Source: JBBQIY01 sp964618405
Lineage (GTDB): Bacteria > Verrucomicrobiota > Kiritimatiellia > RFP12 > UBA3636
NCBI GenBank assembly: GCA_964618405.1
Contig: CAZUAY010000001.1
Location: forward strand, 1-42,659
Direction: 5' to 3'
Length of the DNA stretch: 42,659 bases
Shown here: positions 8,692 through 16,655 of the stretch, in pieces
Position numbering within the stretch: the first letter of the stretch is position 1
Layout of the letters: each line of letters opens with the position of its first letter
Notes under the pieces: generated by a model
The model's database searches: none
What the model saw: only the letters and a program-made list of their open reading frames with translations
Told to the model about the DNA's origin: nothing
Program-made: the position numbers and the translations under genes

Positions 8692-9696
8692 TCAGTCTAG
8701 CAGGTCCGTGGAGGGTTTTCTACGGTTGGTATCGCCTTCCAGCTCGGACTGGCATTTAATGCACATTTCAGCAAAGGGTAATGCATTAAGACGGGGGCGT
8801 TCGATTTTTTCTCCGCAACTTTCGCAGAGTCCGTAAGTGCCTTTTGTGATGGTCAGAATTGCATTGTTGATCTGGTTGATCTGCGATTGGTCGGTGCTGG
8901 CGCGGTCGAGACTGGTGACCCGTTCGAATGCATCCGTTCCGTCTTCATCTTGATTGACCTCATCATGGCGGAGGAGCGATTGTTCTCGCAATTCACTGAC
9001 TTGCGCGGTAAGGCGTTCGCGTAGAGCAAGCATCGTGGCGTAGAAGACATTCAGTTCTGCAGGTGTAAAATGTTTTGTTGTTTTTTTTCGGTTTTTTTTA
9101 GAAGGGGTGGATACTTTTTCGGGTTTAATTGTTACCGGATCCGGGGACGCTTTCGGTAGGAGAACAGGCTTTTTTACAGCGTCTTTGGGTGCCTTTGTGG
9201 TAATTTTGGCTTTATCCGCGGTTTGGGTCGTCTTGGTTGAAGTTGGTTTTTTGACCGTCATCTTTTTGTCAGGTGGTGTCACTTTTTTTGATGCTTTTCC
9301 GGACCGCTTAGCTGCAGCTTCTTCCACCGGCTTTGCAGCCGTTTTATGGGAAGGAGTTTTCGATGTTGCGGCTTTAGGATTCGTTTTTTTTACTGCTGTT
9401 TTTGCAGATTTAACGGTACCGCTGCTGCGTTTGGGGTCTTTTAAGCTTTTTGAAGAGGGCGAGATCTGCTTGGTGGCAGGAGAATTTGGAGAGGCTTTCG
9501 TTTTCGCGACGGCTTTTTTTATGGGAGAAGCTACAGTTTTGGACCGAGCGACAAGAGGCTTTTGGGAGTTTAAAAGCGCTACCTTTTTTGAAGGGATTGC
9601 CTTTTTGTCCGAGCCAGTCTTCGACTTTCCCGAACTTATTACTGCCTTTAATCCGGGCTGTATCTTGGTTTTGGAAGCTGTTTTTTTAGCGGTCAT
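8692..9696 (-). CDS. DksA/TraR-type zinc-finger protein with long histone-H1-like N-terminus
   Basis: A 334-aa protein of two unlike parts. Residues 1 to about 210 are low-complexity, rich in Lys, Ala, Thr, Pro and Ser (KKTASKTK-type runs), like histone H1 tails. The last 120 residues form a DksA/TraR domain: a helical pair with the acidic stretch NQDEDGTDAFERV, then a zinc finger with Cys291, Cys294, Cys312 and Cys315. DksA proteins bind RNA polymerase through its secondary channel; the basic tail would be expected to bind DNA or RNA. Ordinary DksA is about 150 aa, so the tail is an unusual addition. It is the first gene of the dksA-lspA-DUF4340 operon, with a promoter at 9752-9780. Confidence 0.88.
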   Translation of the reverse strand: MTAKKTASKTKIQPGLKAVISSGKSKTGSDKKAIPSKKVALLNSQKPLVARSKTVASPIKKAVAKTKASPNSPATKQISPSSKSLKDPKRSSGTVKSAKTAVKKTNPKAATSKTPSHKTAAKPVEEAAAKRSGKASKKVTPPDKKMTVKKPTSTKTTQTADKAKITTKAPKDAVKKPVLLPKASPDPVTIKPEKVSTPSKKNRKKTTKHFTPAELNVFYATMLALRERLTAQVSELREQSLLRHDEVNQDEDGTDAFERVTSLDRASTDQSQINQINNAILTITKGTYGLCESCGEKIERPRLNALPFAEMCIKCQSELEGDTNRRKPSTDLLD

Positions 9697-9751
9697 TTCT
9701 CATCGTCTCTTAGGTTACGAAGGCTCTTTTTGTCTGATTAGAAATGCGCAG

Positions 9752-9780
9752 ATGCTAGCACAAGGACATAGGAGAGTCAA
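9752..9780 (-). promoter_or_regulatory. Sigma-70 promoter for dksA-lspA-DUF4340
   Basis: Minus strand TTGACT (9775-9780), 17-bp spacer, TAGCAT (9752-9757), ending 56 bp before the dksA start codon. Confidence 0.65.
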
Positions 9781-9788
9781 CTCCGCAC

Positions 9789-9817
9789 TTGACTTGCGTG
9801 GGTAGTTTCTGTAAAAG
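9789..9817 (+). promoter_or_regulatory. Candidate promoter for malic enzyme
   Basis: TTGACT (9789-9794), 17-bp spacer, TAAAAG (9812-9817). It diverges from the dksA promoter, with the two -35 boxes only 8 bp apart, so a bound regulator could affect both. The -10 box is imperfect. Confidence 0.45.
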
Positions 9818-9886
9818 TATCGGTCGTTCGTTCGGCTTCTTTATAAATCGGGTGGACATTTTAACAATAAGTATTTTGGAGATAAA

Positions 9887-11182
9887 ATGACAGACAAAGA
9901 AGTTGCGGTTCTGAATTACCACCTCGGTGGCAAGGTGTCACTCGGGATGCCGAAAGCGCTGAAGACGGTCGATGATCTCTGCCTCGCTTATACACCAGGC
10001 GTGGCCGTGGCTGTCAAGCAAATCGCTGCCGACCCAGAAAAGGTATTCGACTATACGGCGAAGGGTGGGCTTGTGGCGGTCGTCACGGACGGCACGGCGA
10101 TTCTCGGTCTCGGCGATCTCGGTCCGACCGCCTCGATCCCCGTCATGGAAGGCAAGGCCGTTCTGTTCAAGTCTTTCGCCAATGTCAATTCTTGGCCTGT
10201 GGTTCTCGATCACTGTCGCGAGGGCGGCTTGTCGACAGGACCAACGGATCCGCAACGTATTATCGACGCCGTCATGGCGATCGCTCCGATGTACGGCGGG
10301 ATTAATCTGGAAGATATCGCTTCGCCGGCATGTTTCGAAGTTGAGGATCGGCTGGCAGAGATGTTGGACATCCCAGTTTTTCATGACGACCAGTGGGGCA
10401 CGGCCATCATTGTTCTGGCAGGGACGACAAATTTCGCATGCCTCCGCGGGAGCGAAATGCGCGATCTGAAGGTCGTGATTAACGGAGCAGGGGCAGCCGG
10501 CACGCGGATCCGTGAGATGCTTCTGGCTGGCGGTGTTCGTGACGTTACCATGTGCGATAGCAAGGGTGTGATTTATAAGGGGCGGTCGATTAACAAGGCT
10601 CGTCACGAGCAGGTCGCCGTCGAAACGCCATTCCGAACTCTGGATCAGGTGATGGTTGGTGCCGATGTCTTTATTGGTGTTTCGAAGGCGGACTGTGTGA
10701 AGCCAGAATGGATTGCTTCGATGGCGCCGCATCCAGCGATTTTTGCGCTGGCAAATCCCGATCCTGAGATCTGCTATGAGGCCGTTGCTGAGGTGATGGG
10801 CGACAAGCCGTTCGTGATGGCAACGGGCCGTTCCGACTATCCAAACCAGATCAACAACGTCCTCTGCTTCCCGTTCCTCTTCAGAGGTGCACTCGATGTC
10901 CGAGCTCGCAAGATCACGCCACGCATGAAGGTCGCGGCGGCAGAAGCGCTTGCCCAGGCGGCTCGACGTCCTGCCGGTGCCGAGACGAAGGCGCTGTACC
11001 CAGGGGAGCCGCTGGAGTTCGGTCCGAAGTACATCATCCCGAAACCGTTCGACAAGGATATTTTCGCAGAGGTCTCTCTGGCCGTTGCGAAAACAGCAGT
11101 CGAAGATGGAGTCGCCCGCATCGAGAATTTTGATCCCGTGGCCTACAAGGCAAAGCTTATTGCTGACCGCGCACGTTTCTAA
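9887..11182 (+). CDS. NAD(P)-dependent malic enzyme
   Basis: A 431-aa short-type bacterial malic enzyme (malate to pyruvate, CO2 and NAD(P)H). The N-terminal catalytic part shows AYTPGVA (Tyr35), the active-site Lys90 within MEGKAVLFK, the metal ligands in LEDI (Glu142/Asp143) and HDDQWGTA (Asp167/168). The nucleotide-binding domain begins with VVINGAGAAGTRI around residues 196-208, and the second sheet ends in an acidic residue (MCDSKG), which hints at NAD over NADP. It lacks the C-terminal phosphotransacetylase domain of MaeB-type enzymes. GGAGA lies 6 bases before the ATG. Confidence 0.95.
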   Translation: MTDKEVAVLNYHLGGKVSLGMPKALKTVDDLCLAYTPGVAVAVKQIAADPEKVFDYTAKGGLVAVVTDGTAILGLGDLGPTASIPVMEGKAVLFKSFANVNSWPVVLDHCREGGLSTGPTDPQRIIDAVMAIAPMYGGINLEDIASPACFEVEDRLAEMLDIPVFHDDQWGTAIIVLAGTTNFACLRGSEMRDLKVVINGAGAAGTRIREMLLAGGVRDVTMCDSKGVIYKGRSINKARHEQVAVETPFRTLDQVMVGADVFIGVSKADCVKPEWIASMAPHPAIFALANPDPEICYEAVAEVMGDKPFVMATGRSDYPNQINNVLCFPFLFRGALDVRARKITPRMKVAAAEALAQAARRPAGAETKALYPGEPLEFGPKYIIPKPFDKDIFAEVSLAVAKTAVEDGVARIENFDPVAYKAKLIADRARF

Positions 11183-11226
11183 AGAGATAGCAATTCTGAT
11201 TTATGGCGATTCGCTACAGAGTGGAA

Positions 11227-11266
11227 GCGGCGTCCTTGCTGCTTTCTCACGCGGCGAGGACGCCGC
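11227..11266. other. Perfect 10-bp inverted repeat between malic enzyme and purH
   Basis: GCGGCGTCCT (11227-11236) and AGGACGCCGC (11257-11266), with a 20-nt spacer. No T-run follows, so it is not a classical terminator. It could be a transcript-stabilising hairpin or an intergenic repeat. Confidence 0.55.
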
Positions 11267-11297
11267 GTCTACAACAAACACAACCCATCTCCTCATT

Positions 11298-12563
11298 ATG
11301 GACTACAAGGCAGCTTATAAGACGATTATGGACGACCACTTTACGCCCGAAATGGAAATTTCTTTCATTGATGGCATCAATCGCCAGACCCTCCGATACC
11401 AAAAAGTATCGTGGGTGATCGATGGCGAAAATAAAGGGCTCCGCTATGGTGAGAATCCTGGTCAAGAAGCGGCCGTCTATAAGCTTGTGAATGGGAATCT
11501 CGTGCTGGGCGATGTTGAGATGCTCGCGCCGGGCAACACGTTGGCGTCCGAGCCAGAACTGTTGCAGTCCGGAAAACATCCGGGTAAGACCAACTTGACG
11601 GATGCCGACAATGCGCTCAACATTCTGCGCTATCTGGTGGATAAGCCTTCCGCTGTTATCGTGAAGCATAATAATCCGTGTGGCGCCGCCGTGGGATCAT
11701 CGCTTCAGGATGCGTACTATAAGGCGAACAAGGCCGATCGCCTAGCCGCCTTCGGTGGGTGCATCGCCGTCAACCGCGAACTCGACATTGACACAGCGAA
11801 GATGATCGCCGAGAACTATGCCGAGGTCGTCGTGGCTCCGGAGTTTGCCCCAGGAGTCATGGATATTTTTGCTACGAAAAAGAACTTGCGGGTGATGCGC
11901 ATCCGCAATATGGCGAGGCTCTCCGATTTCGTCGCCAAACGCGTTGTCGATTTCAAATCGCTCGTGGATGGGGGTGTTGTGGCGCAGTGGTCGTTCGTGC
12001 CGGAGGCGAGGACGGTGGACAAGCTGATGCCCGCGGAATGTAAGATGAAGGACGGAACGGTTCATCGCATCAAGCGTATGCCGACGGCAGCCGAGAACGA
12101 CGATCTCATTTTTGGTTGGCTCGTTGAAGCGGGTGTGACGAGCAATTCGGTGCTCTACATCAAGGACGGCGTTACGGTCGGTATTGGCACGGGCGAACAG
12201 GATCGAGTTGGCGTGGCAGAGATCGCTCGCGACAAGGCTTACCGCAAGTTGGCCGACTGGATTTCTTGGGAGAAGCATGCGACGCCGTATAATGATTTAA
12301 CGATGAAGTTCGGCGATGAAGGGAAGCGATGGGTCGCAGAGATTGACGAGATCGTCAAGGAGCGCAAGGGCGGCTTAATCGGCTGTAGCATGGTTTCCGA
12401 TGCGTTTTTCCCATTCCGTGATGGCGCTATGGTCGGCATTCGCGAGGGCATCACGGCGATCGTGCAACCCGGCGGGTCGATCAAAGATTGGGATGTCATT
12501 GATTGCTGCAACGAGGCCGACGTGGCGATGGTGTTCACCGGCCAGCGGTCGTTCAGACACTAA
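11298..12563 (+). CDS. purH: AICAR transformylase (PurH transformylase domain only)
   Basis: The 421-aa product starts at MDYKAAYKTI; the longer upstream frame only overlaps malE-type sequence and is not used. It carries the transformylase landmarks LRYGENPGQ (48-56), KHNNPCGAA with catalytic Lys123/His124, AAFGGCIAVNR, EVVVAPEF and SDAFFPFRDG. It should formylate AICAR with 10-formyl-THF in the penultimate step of IMP synthesis. The roughly 200-residue N-terminal IMP cyclohydrolase (MGS-like) domain of normal PurH (about 510 aa) is absent, and no separate cyclohydrolase is in this window. No clear Shine-Dalgarno precedes the ATG. folD, which makes the needed folate, is 3 kb downstream. Confidence 0.9.
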   Translation: MDYKAAYKTIMDDHFTPEMEISFIDGINRQTLRYQKVSWVIDGENKGLRYGENPGQEAAVYKLVNGNLVLGDVEMLAPGNTLASEPELLQSGKHPGKTNLTDADNALNILRYLVDKPSAVIVKHNNPCGAAVGSSLQDAYYKANKADRLAAFGGCIAVNRELDIDTAKMIAENYAEVVVAPEFAPGVMDIFATKKNLRVMRIRNMARLSDFVAKRVVDFKSLVDGGVVAQWSFVPEARTVDKLMPAECKMKDGTVHRIKRMPTAAENDDLIFGWLVEAGVTSNSVLYIKDGVTVGIGTGEQDRVGVAEIARDKAYRKLADWISWEKHATPYNDLTMKFGDEGKRWVAEIDEIVKERKGGLIGCSMVSDAFFPFRDGAMVGIREGITAIVQPGGSIKDWDVIDCCNEADVAMVFTGQRSFRH

Positions 12564-13931
12564 GTGAAGAAAAAGTTTATACAAGGCGGATTCCGGGAGA
12601 TTCTGACCATTGCTGTTCCTTTGGTGATTACCAACTCGGCCTTCACCGTGATGCAGTTTTGCGACCGCATCTTTTTGGCGCGTTACGATGACCTCGCAAT
12701 TCAGGCGGCACTTCCAGCGGGGATTTTAGCCTTTGCTTTAATGTGTCTGTTCATTGCGATTGGCGGCTATTCGGGCACGCTGGTTGCACAGTATTTTGGG
12801 GCTGGCGAACGGCTTAAATGCGTTCATTCGACGGTGCAAGGCATCTACTTCAACCTTCTCTGCCTGCCGATATTTATTGCGCTCATTCCTTTGGGGTATT
12901 GGCTTATCGACTGTTTCGGCCATTCGGCAGAACTGGTCGTACAGGAACGGATGTACTTCGCCTGGATGATGTTCAGCGCCGTACCCGTGGGCTTGGGATG
13001 GGCTATCAGTGGTTTCTTCACGGGCCGGAGTCGGGTACGTCTCAACACCATCTCGAACGTGATCGGGTGTGTTATCAACATTGTGCTCGACTATGCTTTG
13101 ATCTTCGGGAAATTTGGACTCCCAGAGTGGGGGCTTAAAGGTGCAGCGATTGCAACCTGCATCGCATCCTGCGTGTCACCGACAATCCAGTTGGGTTTCA
13201 TGCTTCGCTCGAAAATTGTGCGCGAACTTGGGTATCGGAAAGCGTTTACGCCCGATTGGCCGATCATGGGGAAACTGATCCGGTTTGGGGTGCCCTCTGG
13301 CGTTCAGAACATGCTCGATGTCGGTGCATTTGCATTTTTCGTCATGATGACAGCCCGACTCGATTCCGTATCGCTGACAGCCAGCAACGTGGCGTTGAGC
13401 ATCAATTCGCTGGCCTTCTCACCGCTCATGGGCTTTGGTGCGGCGGCATCGATCAAAAGTGGTCAATACAAAGGGGCGGGGGAATTCGATTACGCGATGA
13501 AGTCCGGTTGGTCATCGCTCAAGCTCGGCTTGTGTTATATGGCCATTATCGGCTCGGTATTTGTCCTGCTTCCCGAGACGCTTCTCTCCCTATTCTTCTC
13601 TCAGGGTGAAACGGGGTTGGATAAGGCGGCATTTCTGCGCACAGGGACGATGCTCATGTACCTGATGACCGTTTGGGGCATTTTTGACACGGCAACCATC
13701 GTGCTTATCGGAGCGCTGAAGGGCGTGGGCGACACACGTTTCGTCATGGTCTACCTTTCGCTGATGGCTTGGTTCTTCTGGATTCCTGGTGAGCTCCTTA
13801 TCTTCAAGTTCGGCGGCGGAATCGTCCACGCGTGGATTCTGTTGGCCTTCTATATTTCAGTGCTCTCCTTTGGCTTCGCCAAACGCTGGCATGGTGGCAA
13901 GTGGATGGCAATACGCGTGATTGACCCGTGA
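12564..13931 (+). CDS. MATE-family multidrug/cation efflux protein
   Basis: A 455-aa integral membrane protein with about 12 hydrophobic helices in two similar halves, the MATE arrangement. The first half begins with EILTIAVPLVITNSAFTVMQ followed by DRIFLARY; the second starts near the motif LIRFGVPSGVQNML. MATE proteins export drugs or organic cations in exchange for Na+ or H+; substrate unknown. It starts at GTG directly after the purH stop codon with no gap, so translation is probably coupled. A 524-bp repeat-bearing gap follows. Confidence 0.92.
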   Translation: MKKKFIQGGFREILTIAVPLVITNSAFTVMQFCDRIFLARYDDLAIQAALPAGILAFALMCLFIAIGGYSGTLVAQYFGAGERLKCVHSTVQGIYFNLLCLPIFIALIPLGYWLIDCFGHSAELVVQERMYFAWMMFSAVPVGLGWAISGFFTGRSRVRLNTISNVIGCVINIVLDYALIFGKFGLPEWGLKGAAIATCIASCVSPTIQLGFMLRSKIVRELGYRKAFTPDWPIMGKLIRFGVPSGVQNMLDVGAFAFFVMMTARLDSVSLTASNVALSINSLAFSPLMGFGAAASIKSGQYKGAGEFDYAMKSGWSSLKLGLCYMAIIGSVFVLLPETLLSLFFSQGETGLDKAAFLRTGTMLMYLMTVWGIFDTATIVLIGALKGVGDTRFVMVYLSLMAWFFWIPGELLIFKFGGGIVHAWILLAFYISVLSFGFAKRWHGGKWMAIRVIDP

Positions 13932-13939
13932 AGGCGCGA

Positions 13940-14013
13940 GGAGAAGTCGCTAGGAGAAGTCGCTAGTCGCTAGGAGAAGTCGCTAGTCGCTAGTCGCTAG
14001 TCGCTAGTTGCTA
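13940..14013. repeat. Nested heptamer array GGAGAA(GTCGCTA)n
   Basis: Three blocks, each starting GGAGAA, carry one, two and five copies of GTCGCTA (the very last being GTTGCTA). The 74 bp are fully explained by these two words. There are no unique spacers. The ladder-like growth suggests repeated slippage or duplication. Confidence 0.9.
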
Positions 14014-14031
14014 GTAGTGACAAACCAGCGT

Positions 14032-14113
14032 CAAAGTATCAAAGCGCCAAGTAGTCAAAGCTGCCCATTTTTTGCTGCGCTGAGGTTGGGCGGTGTGACA
14101 CTTTGATACTTTG
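14032..14113. repeat. 13-bp inverted repeat CAAAGTATCAAAG
   Basis: CAAAGTATCAAAG (14032-14044) and its exact reverse complement (14101-14113) are separated by 56 bp. Flanking GCGT (14028-14031) and ACGC (14122-14125) extend the symmetry imperfectly. The arms are long enough to be the ends of a small non-autonomous element. Confidence 0.7.
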
Positions 14114-14237
14114 TTGCTTTGACGCAGGAAAAACTAACGCGGCTCTAGGGCTGGCCCACTCGCAACTTCTTGGTTCGACAGAGTTAGCGACAAAGCTAAC
14201 GACAAAGGTTTTTACTAACGACTAGCGACTTCTTGGC

Positions 14238-14370
14238 AGCGACAAAGGTTTTTCAAACGGGGTCTGGGGTGCCCCCCAGCGGAACCTACGCCCTACGCCC
14301 TACTCCCTACTCCCTTCTCTCCAACCTCACAACTCGCAACTCGCAACTCACTACTCGCGACTGTAATCGG
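14238..14370. repeat. Composite intergenic repeat, copy A
   Basis: Order of parts: GCGACAAAG, AAACGGGG, hairpin CTGGGG-TGCC-CCCCAG (14264-14279), CGGAAC, a CCCTACG/CCCTACT heptamer array, TCTCT, CGCAACT heptamers, and GTAATCGG. The region 42240-42390 has the same parts in the same order. Between copies the hairpin stem changes from C-G to A-T at the outermost pair with both sides altered together. Confidence 0.65.
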
Positions 14371-14455
14371 GTACTAATTTTTGATGCATTTTTATCCGAA
14401 AAATGGCACAATTAAAGGATTCATGTAACCCCATTCAGCAGAAAAGTAAACATCC

Positions 14456-15679
14456 ATGATTCTTGCAAACTCCCACTTCTCGAAAATCCAAGCTTCTTAT
14501 CTCTTCTCGAACATTGCCGCCAAGGTTAAGGCATTTACAGTTGCCAATCCTACGGCTTCTATCATTAAGCTCGGTATCGGTGACGTGACGCGTGCGCTCC
14601 CTCAGGCTTGTGTGGATGCGATGGCGGCGGCCACGCAGGAGATGGGAGCGGATGATACATTCCGCGGCTATGGTCCCGATTACGGCTACGACTTCCTCCG
14701 CGAGGCGATTGCACGCGTCGACTTCCAGTCACGCGGTGCGGCGATTGATGCCGACGAAATCTTCATCAGTGATGGCGCGAAATGCGATACGGGGAACTTC
14801 CAAGAATTGTTTGCAACGGACGGCATTACGATCGCCGTGCCCGATCCCGTCTATCCCGTTTATGTCGACACGAACGTCATGGCGGGTCGCACAGGCCAAG
14901 CGGTTGACGGACGCTACGAGGGGCTCGTTTATTTAGAATGCAACGAAGCGAATGGATTCTTCCCGGCACTTCCGTCGGAGCAGGTCGACCTCATCTATCT
15001 CTGTTTTCCCAACAATCCGACTGGCGCCACCGCCACCAAGGAACAGCTTAAGCAGTATGTGGATTATGCTCACGCGCACAAGGCGCTGATTCTCTTCGAT
15101 GCGGCGTACGAGGCCTTTATCCGCGACGAATCGCTTCCGCATTCCATCTACGAAATCCCAGGCGCGAAAGAAGTCGCGGTGGAGTTTCGTAGTTTCTCAA
15201 AGACGGCCGGCTTTACGGGAACACGTTGCGCCTACAGCGTGGTTCCCAATGAATGTCGCATTTTTTCCGAAGACGGCTCGCCCGTGCTGCTCGCTCCGCT
15301 CTGGCGTCGCCGGATGAGTACAAAATTCAATGGGGTTTCTTATCCCGTCCAGCGCGCCGCAGAGGCGATCTTCTCGGCTGAAGGACAGAAGCAAGCGACG
15401 GCCTTGATTGATGGCTATCTGGCCAACGCAAAGCACATCCGCGAACGGCTCAATGCCAAGGGATTTAAGACAACAGGAGGCGACAATTCTCCGTATATCT
15501 GGTTCAACACGGGCATGGATTCGTGGGCGTTCTTCGACAAGCTTCTCGCCGAGGCGAACGTGGTGACGACGCCGGGTTCGGGCTTTGGACGTTGTGGAAA
15601 TGGCTACATCCGTATCAGCGCGTTTAATTCGTTCGACAACGTTGTCAAGGCGATGGATCGCATCTGCAAAATTATCTAA
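14456..15679 (+). CDS. dapL: LL-diaminopimelate aminotransferase
   Basis: A 407-aa PLP-dependent class I/II aminotransferase of the DapL type, which converts tetrahydrodipicolinate directly to LL-diaminopimelate for lysine and peptidoglycan. DapL-like features include the start (NSHFSKIQASYLFSNI), LGIGDVTRALP, FRGYGPDYGYDFLREAI, FPNNPTG (184-190), Asp215 in FDAAYEAF, and SFSKTAGFTGTR with the PLP lysine Lys249. Length matches the family (about 410). This one-step route is known from plants, Chlamydiae and other PVC bacteria. It heads a plausible dapL-folD-aminotransferase operon. No good promoter box was found after the repeats upstream. Confidence 0.95.
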   Translation: MILANSHFSKIQASYLFSNIAAKVKAFTVANPTASIIKLGIGDVTRALPQACVDAMAAATQEMGADDTFRGYGPDYGYDFLREAIARVDFQSRGAAIDADEIFISDGAKCDTGNFQELFATDGITIAVPDPVYPVYVDTNVMAGRTGQAVDGRYEGLVYLECNEANGFFPALPSEQVDLIYLCFPNNPTGATATKEQLKQYVDYAHAHKALILFDAAYEAFIRDESLPHSIYEIPGAKEVAVEFRSFSKTAGFTGTRCAYSVVPNECRIFSEDGSPVLLAPLWRRRMSTKFNGVSYPVQRAAEAIFSAEGQKQATALIDGYLANAKHIRERLNAKGFKTTGGDNSPYIWFNTGMDSWAFFDKLLAEANVVTTPGSGFGRCGNGYIRISAFNSFDNVVKAMDRICKII

Positions 15680-15758
15680 TTTTAGCGCCCTAAGAAGACG
15701 AACACAGTTCCGACGCAAGACGGGAAATCACGAAACATCAGTCAACGAGAATTTCACC

Positions 15759-16646
15759 ATGATTATAGACGGGAAGGCCATATCGGCGCAGATTCGATCG
15801 GAAATCGCAATTGAATCCGCGAAACTAGCGGCGGCGGGAATGATTCCGGGCCTTGCCGTGATCCTCGTGGGTGAAAACCCGGCGTCCGTTTCTTATGTTA
15901 CGGCGAAGGAACGCGCCTGCCAAGAAACGGGTATCCGTTCATTTCCCATTCGCATGGGAGTCGAGACAACGCAGGCAGCACTTCTCGCCGAAGTGGCGAG
16001 GTTGAATGCCGACCCTACGGTCCATGGTATTTTGATCCAGTTGCCGCTGCCGAAGCATATCGCGGAGTCGGAAGTCATCACGGCGATTCTCCCTGAAAAG
16101 GACGTGGATGGATTTCATCCCGTGAGTTTGGGTAAACTGTTGCTTGGCGAGGATACGTTTGTTTCCTGCACGCCAGCGGGAATACTCGAACTGCTGAAGC
16201 GCAGTGGGGTTGAGACATCCGGCAAGCACGTCGTGGTCGTTGGCCGCAGCAACATTGTGGGTAAACCCGTTGCGAACTTGCTCTTTCAAAAACGCGCCGG
16301 TGCGAATGCGACGGTTACAATCTGCCATACAGGCACTCCCGACATGGGCGTATTCACACGTCAGGCGGATATTCTTATTGTCGCTGCAGGCCATCCGAAT
16401 ACCGTGACAGCAGACATGGTGAAGCCGGGCGTCGTTGTCATCGACGTTGGCGTGAACCGAATTCAAGATGCTACAAAAAAATCTGGTTTCCGCTTGGTCG
16501 GCGATGTCGATTTCGATGCGGTGGAGCCCATTGCCTCCGCGATTACGCCCGTCCCTGGCGGCGTTGGCCCCATGACCATCGCCATGCTTCTTTCCAACAC
16601 ACTCAAATCGGCTCGCCACTTTAGCGAGCTTCGGAAGAAAGTTTAA
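15759..16646 (+). CDS. folD: Methylenetetrahydrofolate dehydrogenase / methenyl-THF cyclohydrolase
   Basis: A 295-aa bifunctional enzyme making 10-formyl-THF, the donor for purine synthesis. The start chosen is MIIDGKAISA; the upstream in-frame extension overlaps dapL and has no homology pattern. Catalytic Tyr46 and Lys50 lie in SYVTAKERAC, the NADP-binding segment VVVGRSNIVGKP is near residue 160, and the C-terminal signature TPVPGGVGPMTIAMLL is intact. It stands 79 bp after dapL and 9 bp before the next gene. It fits functionally with the transformylase gene at 11298. Confidence 0.96.
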   Translation: MIIDGKAISAQIRSEIAIESAKLAAAGMIPGLAVILVGENPASVSYVTAKERACQETGIRSFPIRMGVETTQAALLAEVARLNADPTVHGILIQLPLPKHIAESEVITAILPEKDVDGFHPVSLGKLLLGEDTFVSCTPAGILELLKRSGVETSGKHVVVVGRSNIVGKPVANLLFQKRAGANATVTICHTGTPDMGVFTRQADILIVAAGHPNTVTADMVKPGVVVIDVGVNRIQDATKKSGFRLVGDVDFDAVEPIASAITPVPGGVGPMTIAMLLSNTLKSARHFSELRKKV

Positions 16647-16655
16647 GTTCTAGCT

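Larger units (their letters stand above)
13932..14455. repeat. Repeat-rich intergenic region upstream of dapL
   Basis: No gene is supported. In order it holds: a nested 7-bp array (13940-14013), a long inverted repeat (14032-14113), GCGACAAAG words (about 14180-14250), a G4/C4 hairpin (14264-14279), a CCCTACT-type 7-bp array (about 14287-14312), CGCAACT 7-bp repeats (about 14333-14350) and a GTAATCGG remnant (14363-14370). From about 14238 onward the order of elements matches 42240-42390. Confidence 0.75.

Noticed and set aside
9107..9805. 232-residue hydrophobic plus-strand frame opposite the dksA-like gene
   Set aside because: Phe-rich mirror of Lys codons on the other strand; not a membrane protein gene.
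10950..11297. Upstream extension of the purH frame
   Set aside because: It overlaps the malic enzyme gene in another frame; domain homology begins at 11298.
13940..14013. Tandem repeats as a possible CRISPR array
   Set aside because: The units are 6-7 bp with no unique spacers and no cas genes in the window.
14381..14412. TTGATG and CACAAT as a dapL promoter
   Set aside because: The spacer is 20 bp and the -10 box is poor.
14405..14420. TGGCAC upstream of dapL as a sigma-54 promoter
   Set aside because: The -12 TTGC element is absent at the needed distance.
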